A DNA stretch of 64,000 nt from Cacajao melanocephalus. Its lineage: Eukaryota > Chordata > Mammalia > Primates > Pitheciidae. Both the position numbers and the translations under genes were made by a program. This document shows positions 36,850-48,654 of this stretch, one piece after another; the stretch's first letter is position 1, and each line of letters starts with the position of its first letter. A model generated the notes under the pieces. The model searched no databases and was not told the origin of the DNA. It saw nothing but the letters and a program-made list of their open reading frames with translations. The stretch covers positions 1-64,000 of the forward strand of contig CAUYLG010033142.1 of the NCBI GenBank assembly GCA_963573385.1, given 5' to 3'.

Positions 36850-37907
36850 GAATCCTAGACTGTATGAGAAATGGGAAGCTATTGGTATTTTTGAACAGCA
36901 GAACAGCATCACCAGGTAAATTCAACATCCTTCACAAAAACTCTTTAAATTAACTCTTTAACTTCAAATTTTATTTAGGTTGAATCCTTGACCCCAAGCA
37001 AAAGAGTATGGTGGCTAGAATGAGAGTACTTGTAGTGGAAATGGTAAGAAGTGATCAGATTCTGGATACATTTAGAATGTGGAGCCAAAAGGATTTTCTG
37101 ATAGGTCAGATGTGTCGTAGTACAGAAAAAAGTGTCTAAGGCCAAGATTTTACATCTAAATGATGGTGGTTTAAGATCTGGGGCTCAAATTTAAACACAC
37201 CAATTTAATATACTCTCTAGGCATCCAAGCACAGATATCAGTAAAACTAAAAGTCTGGAGTTGAAGAGAAAGAACGTGGCTGGAGATAAAAATTTAGGAA
37301 TCATAAGTATCAGCATAAGGTGTTGAAAGCCATAAGATTGGATGAGGTAACCAAGGGTGGCCACTACCAATGTAAATAGCAAAGAGAAGAGATCCAACCT
37401 GAGTTTTGAGGCATTCATGGTTGAAGTAGCTAGAAAAGCAAAAGGACAGGAGAAAGAAGACTTAGAAAGAGCAGCCAATGAATAGGAAAAACAAGACAGA
37501 AAAATGTGTTGCCCCAAAAAACAAATGAAAAACTGTGTTTCAAGGAGTTGGAGAGAACAATTGTGTCAGATGCTGATAGCTCAAGAAGACTGAGAACAGA
37601 GCCTTGGATTTAGTAATGTGGAGGCGTTATTGAACTTGAGGAGTTTTAGTATAGTGGTGAGGGGAAGTCTGATGTAAAATGCGTTCAAAAGACAAGAGAG
37701 AAATCGGAGTCGGTGCAGATGGACAATCCTTTCAAGCAGTTTAACTGTAAAAGGAATGAGAAAAAATGGGTCAGTAGCTTAAGTGAATGTGTGTGGTTAT
37801 GTTGGGAGAAATAGCACCATATTTTTAATGCTAATAGGGAAAAATTCAAAAAAGAGAGAAAATTGAAGATTCAGGAGAGAAAAAGAAAAATTGCTGGAGC
37901 AATGTCT

Positions 37908-37959
37908 TTGAGCAGATGAGAGAGGATGAAGCGCATCCCATCCTCTCTCATCTGCTCAA
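37908..37959. repeat. Perfect 21-bp inverted repeat with 10-nt spacer
   Basis: The left arm 37908-37928 starts ttgagcagatgagagagg. The right arm 37939-37959 is its exact reverse complement, ending catctgctcaa. The spacer is aagcgcatcc, and its terminal catcc repeats the start of the right arm. It lies in the 5' part of the minus-strand L2. The family does not normally have a hairpin here, so this looks like a local inverted duplication. Confidence 0.95.
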
Positions 37960-37970
37960 GTACATTGAGC

Positions 37971-40544
37971 AGGAAGTATCTATTAATAGAGCAATGCCAG
38001 TTGATCCATAGTAACAGGGGGAAAAAGTGGATCATAAGGAACAAGGCTTATGCAATGACTAGATATGAAAATGTTGAAAATGGTTATATCCTAATTTAAT
38101 GGCAAAGTTGTAACGGCCAAAACACTGCTGGAATACGTAAAACAATTCCTTGGAGGCCTCGTTATAACTATGCCCTGGTTAGGTTACAATCCTGATAGAA
38201 TTAGTGAATATATACTTAGGATTAAACCCCAAGTTGTAAAGGTCTGAAACTCTTAAAACTAGAGAAAGGGGGAGGAGGGCAGTAAACGAATCGAACATGT
38301 AACAATATTGTCAAGCTAGCAAAATAATAAAAAACTTCTCTTCAACTAGATTTTAAGCTTCTACAAGAAGAGGCCACTTACTATCACTGCTGAGCAAAAT
38401 GTACATATTAACTACTCAATAAATGCTGATAAAATTAATTCAGTTGTATGTTGGTTTGTATTATATTAAATAGTTTATAGAAGTAATCATCTCATGCATT
38501 ATTCTCACTAAAACGCATTGTTTTCATTGATTTCTTTTATCCTTACTGTTGTATTTATTTCTCTTTTTTGCATTAATGGCTAAATATCATAAACATTAAG
38601 TATCCTGTATATGTTTGGTTTGTTAGTATAATCTTGAAAGTATACAGCAAGTAATAGCTGCAAAATAGCTAACAAGAACAGTTAAATGGCCATATTGTAA
38701 AAGAATTAATAAAGGGATAAAAGACCTTGTTAAATTGTGTTAAAATAACTGTTAAATATTGAAATAACTGTATCCATTTTAATATAATTTGGTGTTGTTT
38801 TAGCACAAATGCTTGTCAGTGTGGGGGTTAGAAACACATAAAAATATTTCTCCTTGAAAGAAATGATAACTGGCATTTTGGTTTATGAGAAAATAAACAT
38901 ATGAAGGGTTTTTCAGAATTTAATTACCTTCATAAGGAAGAAAACATTTATTTGATTTTAAATAGGAGGGGGAGGTTAGTTCCTTAAAGAAACTTATTTC
39001 TCTATGGTATTTGCTAACTTTGAAGACAAACTACCACCTTAGCTAAGTCCCCAGAAAGGCACTAAGAATGATAACCCAAAGAGCGATCCTTAGATTAGTT
39101 TCCACCAAGAAACCATACAATTAAATAGCTCTAGTATAAGATCAAATATTTTGAAGAGCTCTTGTTGAAGGAACATTTTGAGAGTGAATTCACATTACAT
39201 AAAATTAGACCAAACTGCCAAACCATATAAAAAACCCCCAGAGATTTTATTTTAAAAGGCGGTATTACTTTAGGCCAGTGACAAAACACATACATAGTAA
39301 CTCAATATCTACCTAATCAAAGGCAAGGCAAGAAAAGTCATACTTTAAAAAACATAAGAAAAGGCTCAAATTATGAGATGTTTGATTAAGATGAAGATAG
39401 TATTATATAAGTGTCATCTCAAATTAAAAATAGCAAATATATTCACTAATTAAAGACAAAAAACACATAACCACAGAGGATAAAATGTCCAGAATCATTA
39501 TAAATGTTTTATAAAATGTTAACAATACAAATATGTGATGAAAAGCTTTAGTATCTGCAAGTATTAAATCATCATTATCATAATCATCATCACCACAATA
39601 AAAAAAGATTATTGTATCTTAAGCAAAAATGAATCATTTAAGCTAGCTTCATATTTATGAATTTCAATAGGGTAATTTATCCCATAATTTATCTATTCCA
39701 TTATGGAAAAATGTTCACTCCATCAGTATGATACATAGATCCTAGGGCATTCATGGGCTTTCCTACTACACAATTCTCAAAATGACCTCTTCTCCTCTTT
39801 TTTCTTCAATTAAATTCATGTATTTTTTTGGTCTGGCATAAAGTAAAAATAATTCTCTTTATGTGCATTTTATTCCTACAGCATTGTACAACAATCCCAC
39901 TCTCTTAACGTGGTACTAAATATTTTCTACAAATTCTTGATTATACTATATATTGTATGAGACTCTCATTCATTCATTTCTGTAAATATTGCATTCTCTC
40001 CTCAGCAAAACCACAATCTCCTTGAGGCCAGAGATCCTAGTTACAAAACACCTCTGCTTTCTCTACAATCATAGCACTGTTTCAGATAGGTAATGAATTC
40101 TTCATAAAAGCATCGTGTCTTGAAAAAAAAAGCATTCAACCAAACTCCTTTATGAAACATTGATTTACAAATTACAGGGTAGTAGTAAAAGGAAACTGAA
40201 CACTATCTGCCATTAATTTAAGTCTAAATAGTGTGAATAACAAAATCTTAGAATGCAAACCTGAGTCATTTTATCTGATGCCTAATTAACTATAGCGTAC
40301 TTATGATTAAAACGCATTTGTAATACTCATATATCTTCAGGTTAATAAAATTGAGTTATAAGTTTTCAAATTTAAGTTTTCAAATTTTCTACAAAGACCA
40401 TGTATTACTTTTAACATCAGTAAAAAATTAACAAAAATAGCTGTTATATCATTCCTCTAATAATCAAATTATTGAGTTTATAAGGAAACCTATATTTTAA
40501 TCTCTGAATTCTTAAAATTTCTAGAATTCATTTCAGTAAAATCC
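37971..40544. other. Mostly unassigned AT-rich sequence with a short L2 tail
   Basis: At 38340-38450 the text aactagattttaagcttcta ...actactcaataaatgctg resembles an L2 3' end on the plus strand. The rest, about 2.4 kb, shows no exon or repeat that I can name. Confidence 0.4.
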
Positions 40545-40715
40545 CAAGACTTTGGAGCCAGACAGCCTGGGTTTGAATTCCAAATATACATTTTTCTACT
40601 GTGTGATCAAAACATATTACTTAGTCACTGAGTGCCTAAATTTACTCATCTAGAAAATGAAAACAAACAAACAAACAAAAACAGAAATTACCTCTGCATG
40701 CTGCAATAAAGATTA
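40545..40715 (+). mobile_element. MIR SINE
   Basis: Good MIR order: gactttggagccagacagcc tgggtttgaattcc, then gtgtgatcaaaacatattac ttagtcactgagtgcc, then actcatctagaaaatgaaaa. A (CAAA)n run lies at 40662-40680. The following Alu starts near its 3' end. Confidence 0.82.
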
Positions 40716-41025
<310 letters not shown>

Positions 41026-41925
41026 TTTAGAATGGTCAAAATCCTTAAAAGTAGCTCACATTTAGTAAACAAAATAGTTTCCAGTTGTTTTTATTGTTAT
41101 CAATATGTGTTTGGAATATAAAAAAATTAATTATTTATATGTCTACAACTTTCTCTTAAAGTAACTCTCCATGCACCTGAGAGTTCTTATGAAAATAGGG
41201 TACATAGATATAGAAGGGATTGCTGTATTGTATTAAGTAGGCACTATACCTCTTATTACAATTTAACACCAAGAAATAGAAAATCTCTGCAAACCTCATA
41301 CAAATAGTTTTAATTACCTAATTTAGAGATTTAAAAACAAATTTTCACACAGTGTGCACTGGTTATCTATTTTGATTTAATAATGATAAAAGCGTATCTT
41401 TATAAAACAAAAAGAATAAAGTATTATCCTAACAGCTAGCATCAAAATTCCTCTTAGGAAACTATCCTGATAAACTACTTGAGATGGAAACTCAAATCCT
41501 TAGAGATGAACTAGCATGAGATGAGGTCACAGTAAAGAAATTTCTATTCCACATCAGAAATAAAAAAGAATTTGGGAAGAAAGAAGGTATTGTAGAGTTT
41601 ATGACAGAACAGCAAAACGACTTTTAAGAGAAGAATCCAATACTAAGATTTAAGATTTTGTTTGTACTTTCTTGTTTGTCTGTTTCGCAATGTAACACCC
41701 TGAAATTCACATATACTAACATTCCCTCCAAAGCTTCAGGAAAGTCAGGGCAACTGGTGAAGAGTCTTCCTATTTATTTATTCCCGTTTTTGGTTTTCTA
41801 ATGCAAATCAATGAAAGAAGCATATTCCACACTTTCCTAGACATGATTTGGGACACAGATAATTTGTGAAGTAAGAATGCCATCACTTCAGCAGAAACAG
41901 CTCTTCTCCAGAGGTGGGTATTGTT
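41026..41925. other. Unassigned intronic sequence
   Basis: About 900 bp of AT-rich DNA with no recognised element or exon. Confidence 0.4.
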
Positions 41926-42824
41926 ATACCACAGGCCTGTCTCCCCCTCTCCCCATTCCCAGCATCCTCCCCACTGAAAATTTTCAGAAATACCAACATG
42001 TGATCTTCACTCACTGCTTCCAGTCACTGTCTCCCCTCCCAAACCCATGTCCATTTGCTTTAAAGCACACCTGTCAAGTCTGTAGTCTAGAACTGCTCTC
42101 GTCAAGGTCACCAGTGACCTTCATATTGCTAGCATCAATGAATGGTTAATTCTGAGACCTCATCTAACGTGATTTACCACAATTATTATTTACTCTTTGA
42201 AATGCTTTCTCCACTCCATGTCCCAGACACCACAAATATCTGGTTTCCTTAACATCAACCATATGCTCCTGCTCAGTAGCCATTACTGAGTCCTAGGAGT
42301 CTTTAACTTCTGAACACGGGACCAGTCCCCACTTCCTCCTATTTTTTTTCCACCTGCCCTCACTGCTGTGGTAATCCCATTCAGCCTCACAGCTTTACAC
42401 ATCATAATATGCTGGCAAATGCACATCTCTAGCCAGATTACTCACCCAAATTCCATATTTTCAAATTCAGCTGTCTACTTGTATTTCTTACAGATATAAC
42501 AGTGCCACCCAAATGTTAAATAGACACGTCAGTCTCAACAATTATCACCTTCTGCAATCTTTCTGTCCCAGTAAATGGCAACTCCACCCTCCTAGTTCTC
42601 AGGCCAAAAGCCTTGTAATAGCCCTAGATGCCTCTCTTTCTCTTACAATCCCGTATTCCATCCACTATTAAAAGCTTCCGTAACTACTTTCAATATATAT
42701 TCAGAATGGTACCACTTCTGACCTCTCTCTGTTAATATTGTCATCCAAGCAGCCATCATATTTGGTCTGAATTTTGCCATAGCTTCTTAGCTGGTTGTCA
42801 TGACTCTGTCATTTCATCTTATAT

Positions 42825-43053
42825 CAGATTCTTTCAACCTTGGTAGAATTGACATTTTGGGCTAAATAACTCTTTGCTGTAAAGAGCCATTCTGTGCATT
42901 CTAGGATGGTTAACAGTATCAGTCAGGCCTCTACCAACTAACTGCTAGTAACACACACTGTACTCACCTCCCAACTTGTAACAAATAAAAATGTCTCCAG
43001 ATATTACCAAATGCACCAGAGGGACAAAACTGTCCCCCAATTGAGAACCATTG
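42825..43053 (-). mobile_element. MER20 (hAT-Charlie) element inside L2
   Basis: Ends cagattctttcaaccttggt and ccccaattgagaaccattg, with gacattttgggctaaataac, gcattctaggatggttaaca, aaaaatgtctccagatatta and accagagggacaaaactgtc between them. This is the MER20 layout. Confidence 0.88.
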
Positions 43054-43161
43054 CCCTACAGTGTATTCTCAATTTAGCCACAGAATGACCTTTAACAATA
43101 TTAATCAGATTATATAATGCCTCTTCTTAAAACTGACCCATAGATTTCCATCTCACAAAAC

Positions 43162-43275
43162 GGAAGGAAGGAAGGAAGGAAGGAAGGAAGGAAGGAAGGA
43201 AGGAAGGAAGGAAGGAAGAAAGAAAGGATGAAAGGAAGGAGGGAGGAAGGGAGGGAAGGAAGGAAGGAAGAGGAA
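43162..43275. repeat. (GGAA)n microsatellite
   Basis: About 14 uninterrupted GGAA units (43162-43217), then about 55 bp of imperfect purine repeat. It sits in the L2 copy, about 2.6 kb downstream of the exon in gene direction. Open frames over it are artefacts. Confidence 0.97.
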
Positions 43276-43800
43276 AGCTACATCCTGCTCTGCTGATGGT
43301 CTATGATCTGCCACCCACCCATTCCTCCTTAACCATATCATCTACTTCTCACCCCTTTACTCATTCTGCTCCTGTCACACTTGCCTCTTTGTTGTTCCTA
43401 AAATACACCAGGAAAACTTTCACCTCAATGCCTAGGCACTTTGTTCCCTCTGCCTGTAGGTTTTGTCCCATGATATCCACCAAGTTTAGTCCTTCACTCA
43501 AAAGCCACCTTCCCAATGAAGTCTTCCATGATTGCCCATTTTAAAAACTCAGCCACTTTCACATGCTCCATCTGTCTCCCACACTTCCTACCCCTCTGTT
43601 CTAACTTTATTTTTAATGGTATGTATCTCCAATCTGATATGCTTTCAATGTTACTAATTGCTTTAATGTCTGTCTCCACCTAAAAGAATGTAAGCCCCAG
43701 GAGAGAGGAGATTTTTGCCTTTCTCATTCACTGGTGTATCTGATTCCCATAGGAAAATGTCCATGGTAGGCACTCAATAAATGCTTATAGAGCAAATTAG

Positions 43801-45424
43801 GGCATGCAGAAAGGGTAGAATGGGTCTGGAAAACCATCTTAGATATGAAGGGTCAAGGCAGCCTCAGGTGATATCTAGGATACATCTATATGCATCACCA
43901 ACAAAGACTAAGTTGGTCTCCATAGAATTTATTTAAAATACAATTCATAATGTATAGTGGAAAGTAGGAATTTCAAAGTAGGAATGTCAAAATGCATATG
44001 TGCTTAGGGGTTTTTATGTAGGGGGTATTTAGAAAACATATTTATAAATCCACTAACATATAGATCTAAATATCTATAGATATATAAAATAAGTAGAACT
44101 TTAAGAGGAATTTTACAAAGCACCATGGGCCATGGTAACTCTCCTAGATATATAAAAAGAAATATGCTGGGATAAGTGAAGTCATTCAATTATATATACC
44201 ATAAGGGAGCTTAACAAGTAGTGATAATGGTGAACAAAGCTCTTTTCTACAGGTGAAAGGCTGCATGGTTCAATTGTGAGTGAAATAGAAGAAGAGAAAT
44301 GCTTCCTGCTGCAAGCTGACAGTTACATGGAACCCCCTGAAGTTATAAATTGAGTTCCTCTGCTAATTACTAGTGTGAATGGGACAAATAAGGATCCACA
44401 TTTTATTTCTTTTGCTGCACTTGCAATATAAGCATTTGTGAATTTTACATTAGGGTCAAGCTGGGAAATTCCCAGCAGTCATACCTGGAGTAGATAAGAG
44501 TGCCACCTTCCATGCAAATGAGGTCAAGTATTTTTTTCTGCCTTGGGTGACCACCAGGGAGATTTAAGCATAACAGATTCTAATAGGGAAGTTGATACAC
44601 AGGGAGAAAAGAGAAGGAAAACAGGACAAAACAAAATAGTGATCCTATTTAAAATACCATTTTCCTGTCAATTCTAAAAGTACATATTATAAAAAGATCT
44701 CAGAATTTTGTAGTATCACTCATAAAAATTGTATGTCACACCCATTGATAACAATGTCAACTATTCTGTTGACTTTCTGAACCAACTACTCATTGCAAGA
44801 CCATTAAAGCTACACAGCAGGCAGGTAATGTAAGGAAAGCAGCCCGGTTCTCCAGGAAGGAGAACCTGTGGATCAAACACGAAAACTTTTGATCAAGTAA
44901 GCACTTTAATCTTGCCAATGAGAAATACCTTTAATATGCAATCTGATCAAAAACGCTCTTGGGAAAGGTAAGGGAAGAGAAGGGATGAGAGGGGGAACAA
45001 AGGATTGTTGTGATGTCATATTTTCAAAACAGGTTTTCTGAGAAGGAAAAATAACTTCCACATTTCCAATGCATGTAGGGACCCTTCTAACTTCCTGGAA
45101 AGTCTTGTTCACTCCCTGGCAAAAGCAGTAGCCTCATTCAAATTCAGATAAGAAATTAATGCATTTATGCATTTGACCGACAATTACTGAGTACATTCTC
45201 TTTGTACAAGGAAGAAATATGAGAACATTCACAGAGAATACAATCTCCATTATTACCAAGTTTCCTTTCTCTCTTATTTGTATTCCATTTACTATAACAG
45301 TGTGCTAGATATATGACTAAACAAAAATAATCTAAGGGATAACATACATCGAGTTCTGACATGTGAAAATTTGAAAAGAGAAACAAATAATGAAAGTCTT
45401 CTCCATGTAAAATATTGAGTTGTT
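43801..45424. other. Unassigned sequence near the exon
   Basis: About 1.6 kb without recognised repeats, immediately downstream (in gene direction) of the exon's neighbourhood. An octamer-like atgcaaat lies at 44513-44520. There is no second exon that I can see: no AMEN- or HExxH-encoding stretch on the minus strand. Confidence 0.45.
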
Positions 45425-45640
45425 TTGGGAGTCATCAAGACCTAGTTTAAAATCCCAAACCCTTCACTTACTGGCTGTCTAGATGAATGGAAAACTCCCT
45501 GGGTCTCAACTCCCTTATATGGAAAACCTTCTAGTTATGCCTACCCTCATGGTAGTTTTACTGATTAAATATGATTAAATATGATGTTGGCAAGCACCCC
45601 TCCATAGTACATATTCAACAAATTACAGATATTTGGCTTG
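45425..45640 (+). mobile_element. MIR SINE
   Basis: Order matches MIR: gtttaaaatcccaaaccctt cacttactggctgtc, ccctgggtctcaactccctt, taccctcatggtagttttac and catagtacatattcaacaaa. A 10-base unit gattaaatat is doubled at 45562-45581. Confidence 0.72.
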
Positions 45641-45880
45641 TCTTCTGAAATCCTAAACTAACATAATGCCTTCTTAATTCCTATGAGCACATATTGGCAA
45701 GACTCCAGAAACACTAAATCTTATTTTACCTCAAAAAAAAAAAGGAATTATTTTTTTCATGCTTAACTTCTCTAAAAATATAAATCTCAAAATTTTCATG
45801 CTTCAGGATGGCTCAAATAAACACATGAAGAAGAAATTCCACCTTCAAGGAGCCTTTCCAATAAAATAACCAAGAAAATT

Positions 45881-45888
45881 CTTACCTA
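45881..45888 (-). other. 5' splice site of the TRHDE exon
   Basis: On the minus strand the exon ends CTAG and the intron starts gtaagaattttc, a strong donor matching the U1 consensus at intron +1 to +5. Confidence 0.9.
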
Positions 45889-46012
45889 GTTTTGGCAAGG
45901 AATAGGGCACTTTAAAGTAGTCTTCATAAAATTCTATCAATCTCTTTGTTATATGGAGAGCATAGTCCCCGGATCCTCTTCTGATAGCATCGGGTCTTGC
46001 ATATAATCGTAC
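45886..46012 (-). CDS. TRHDE: TRHDE internal coding exon (M1 aminopeptidase)
   Basis: TRHDE is a type II membrane ectopeptidase of the M1 zinc family that inactivates thyrotropin-releasing hormone by removing its pyroglutamate, mainly at brain cell surfaces. The exon is 127 bp: 42 full codons plus the first base (G) of the next, so it enters in phase 0 and leaves with one base over. It reads VRLYARPDAIRRGSG, then DYALHITKRLIEFYED, then YFKVPYSLPKL. The Y-x-LPK-(L)D signature lies just before the AMEN exopeptidase motif in all M1 enzymes. Paralogues ANPEP, ENPEP and LNPEP have related but clearly different text here (for example GDYALN in ANPEP). The frame has no stop or frameshift. The catalytic HExxH is in a later exon outside the window. 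Identification is from memory; the M1 family assignment is firmer than the exon number, which I do not give. Confidence 0.93.
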
Positions 46013-46050
46013 CTAATTAAAAATATATATAAAAGTTACTTTAGCCTTTT
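46013..46050 (-). other. 3' splice site of the TRHDE exon
   Basis: On the minus strand the intron ends cttttatatatatttttaattag before the exon start GTACG (text shown in part). The AG is in place, but the pyrimidine tract is T-rich and interrupted by A, so the acceptor looks only moderate. A ctaac branch-point-like motif lies about 45 bases upstream. Confidence 0.8.
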
Positions 46051-46899
46051 AGCACGTTAGTTTTATCTTCCCTGCAAATATGAATCTACACAAATCACTT
46101 AGAATACTACAAAATTTAAACAGGATTCATGTTCAGACACTATAGCAAAGCACACTGTGTCTAAAAGAACCAATCTTAAACAAATGAAGTAATTGAAGTA
46201 ACTAAGTAGAGCAAGTCACAATTTCCTCGCTTTACAAGATGACATTGAGAAGATTTACACACCTTGCATCAAAATAAATATTCAAAGTTATCATTTACAT
46301 GTGCTTGCTAGAGATAGGAAGGTACAATGGATTCGTATAATGGATCCTTGACAATACTGAAAGTAGGCAGGGTATGATGACTTGGCAGGAGAGAAAATTC
46401 ATGGTTTGTTAAAGACAGGTTGTGTACCAAGCTTCCAAAGTATTACAGACTGAGAAAAATGTTTATATAATTTACGCTTCCTTCTTTTCTTTAGAATCAA
46501 CTTTCTTTATTCCCAATATGAAAAGTAGGGATAGAAAACTTTTCATGTACACAGCAATCACCATTCTGGAAGGCTGTCTGCAACTGCTGCTGGCTTCAAA
46601 CTCAGCAGAAGTAATTCATATTTCTAACACAATCCAGGTACTTAATATTGATTTTTAAACCAAGCATCATATATTATCTAGTCCTTGGCCAAAGGAAAAA
46701 AAAAACACTCAGTGTAAAGCAAGTAACATAAAACTGAATAAAACTAACAATTGTATGGAAAAGGTTAAAATGAGATTAGTTTTCATAAAGTTTTCATAAA
46801 ACTAACCAGCATCTTTCTTTCCAAAGGCTAAATCTATTTTTCACAGATGTGGTCCCTAATCCTCATATCAATTCTGTGAATAAGAAATATATATTTTGT
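46051..46899. other. Unassigned intronic sequence upstream of the exon
   Basis: About 850 bp with no recognised repeat or further exon. Confidence 0.45.
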
Positions 46900-47110
46900 G
46901 GAGCAGTAGAGAGCACAGTGGCTTGGGAGTTGGATTTTAGTCCTCCTCTGCCACTAACCAAGCTGAGTGATATTGAACAAATTACTTAATTTCTTTGGGT
47001 CTCCAATGTTCTCATTTATAAAACGAAGGTGTTGGCCACCAGCTGGCTGGTAAAGTGCTTTCAGTTCTCAAACACATTACTGCCAATCCCATTTTACAGA
47101 TAAGGGAATT
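46900..47110 (+). mobile_element. MIR SINE
   Basis: Order matches MIR: agcacagtggcttgggagtt ggattttagtcc, ctctgccactaaccaagctg agtgat, attacttaatttctttgggt and catttataaaacgaaggtgt. Confidence 0.8.
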
Positions 47111-47639
47111 TTTGTTCTTTTCAAATACATAGAAAAATAAATGGTTTACTCAGTATACAGAAACGAATACTTACATTCAATAAAAAAATGAAAGGTGTAC
47201 TCATTGAATATTTACATTCAATAAAAAAGAAAGTTGTACATATTATACATAATCTATTATGATGTATAATAAAAGTGGATTATATGATTAACTCTTTATT
47301 ATCTCTGCCTAAGAAGAGAGAACAGAAATGTTTGTAATCAAAAAGAGTAAAAGTCAAGGAAAAAACATTCTGACTGTATGTGCAAAAGACTCGTAATGCA
47401 ATAAGTTATTTACTAAATTCTGTAACAATTATTTACTGAAATTATAAAGCTATTTTCCTACCCACAACTAAATGAAATATCAAATTTAGTCTACATTCAC
47501 CAACATTTTGGGCTGGCAATATCAGAAAACCAAAAACTATCAAGAGAGACTATCTACAACAGTAGAACTTGGCACTCTTAAAAAGGCAGTGGTTAGGACC
47601 CCCTACCCCTGACAATAACTGTCAATAAACCTACAATAT
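47111..47639. other. Unassigned AT-rich sequence
   Basis: Contains a short near-repeat, acattcaataaaaaa at 47174-47188 and again at 47213-47227. No exon or family match. Confidence 0.4.
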
Positions 47640-48120
47640 CTGAAGTAAAGTTTCCAGGAAGCAGATATTTCAAAAAAGGATGAGTGTACAAGAGATTTAA
47701 TAAAGAAGTGCTCTAAGAAGAAACTTACAGGGGAATGGGGAAAGCAGGATAATGGAGGATAATAAGCCAAGCAAAAGTGCAATTTCAGGCGAAGTCCTGG
47801 ACTCAGCCTGATCCACAGGAACTCTGGAGTGTGAATTATACTGGGAGTTCACACTCCCTTGAGGCAAGAGAACTAGATTTCTATACTCTTGCACCTTGTC
47901 ATTGGCTACTGGCTACCAAAGGGAAGACATAAAACCCCAGGCACTTCTGGTTCTTGAGCATCTTGGTGATGCAGGTCTCACTGCCCAGGGATAGCCCTTT
48001 GGAGAAGGTGTCCTGTGTGAGCTGTTAGGAGCAAAGCAGTGGGAGCTAGAATGTATGCATACCAAACAGGAAAAGGGATCTAGTCTGTCTATGCATCAAC
48101 CACATCCACAAGAGACAGTC
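47640..48120. mobile_element. Probable interspersed repeat, family unknown
   Basis: The text tttccaggaagcagatattt, caagagatttaataaagaag, acttacaggggaatggggaa, cattggctactggctaccaa and ctgcccagggatagcccttt is familiar to me as a recurring mammalian repeat (LTR-like). I cannot name the family or fix the edges. Confidence 0.35.
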
Positions 48121-48127
48121 TTCATTA

Positions 48128-48260
48128 ATTTGTGCATTCATTCATTCAACAAATATTTATTTGGCACCCACCTTGTATCAGGGCCTGGACTAAGCATTTT
48201 TAATTTAGCAATGAAGAAGACATGCATTATTAAGGTAAAAAGCAATTAAGATGCAATCAC
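48128..48260 (-). mobile_element. L2 LINE 3' end
   Basis: Reverse L2 tail: gcattcattcattcaacaaa tatttatttggcacc, then gtatcagggcctggactaag. Confidence 0.75.
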
Positions 48261-48654
48261 CATTATTAAAGACATTCTCATTTATTAAGTTAGATTGTGA
48301 CCACAGATAATGATACCTGCCATGTGAATGGTAACATATAAATGTAAAATGGATACTGAGGAAGAACAGATAGCTTTCAAAAGGTCCTACATAAAGTATC
48401 TAATAAATTCATGTTAAAATCATAACCAGAACTACTCTAAAATTATATAGCAAATGTCATTGCTTTTAGTCTTAAGACACTTCCCAGTTTTTGGTGGAAA
48501 TACAGCCATTCCTATCAATCAATCTTACCAGGTAGTCAAGTTATCTGTATGCCCAGACAAGAGAAACACAATTAAATTAATCTAGTTGTCAAGATTTCAT
48601 GGAAATGATTCAATTTGAGTAGGAAGATAAAATATATACATGCTTGGCACAGTA

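Larger units (their letters stand above)
35985..37970 (-). mobile_element. L2 LINE, split by a THE1 LTR
   Basis: The reverse complement follows L2 from the 3' end inward. Landmarks: ggagtgccactttgggccag (36000), atagagcagtgaaccaacag, aacaaaggccttgggctgg (36339), gaaatgggaagctattggta (36868, after the LTR), agaagtgatcagattctgga (37048), tgttgaaagccataagattg and gtgtcagatgctgatagctc (37563). The LTR at 36512-36849 interrupts it. Confidence 0.8.
41926..43800 (+). mobile_element. Long L2 LINE copy, split by MER20
   Basis: L2 order throughout: caaggtcaccagtgaccttc (42104), gcctctctttctcttacaat (42631), catagcttcttagctggttg (42778); then MER20; then cctacagtgtattctcaatt (43055), actgacccatagatttccat, ttgcctctttgttgttccta (43381), ctttgttccctctgcctgta, tgaagtcttccatgattgcc, agaatgtaagccccaggaga and taggcactcaataaatgctt (43768). 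The reverse-transcriptase frame is destroyed. Confidence 0.87.

Noticed and set aside
43153..43341. Open frame rich in FLPS repeats
   Set aside because: It is a translation of the GGAA microsatellite.
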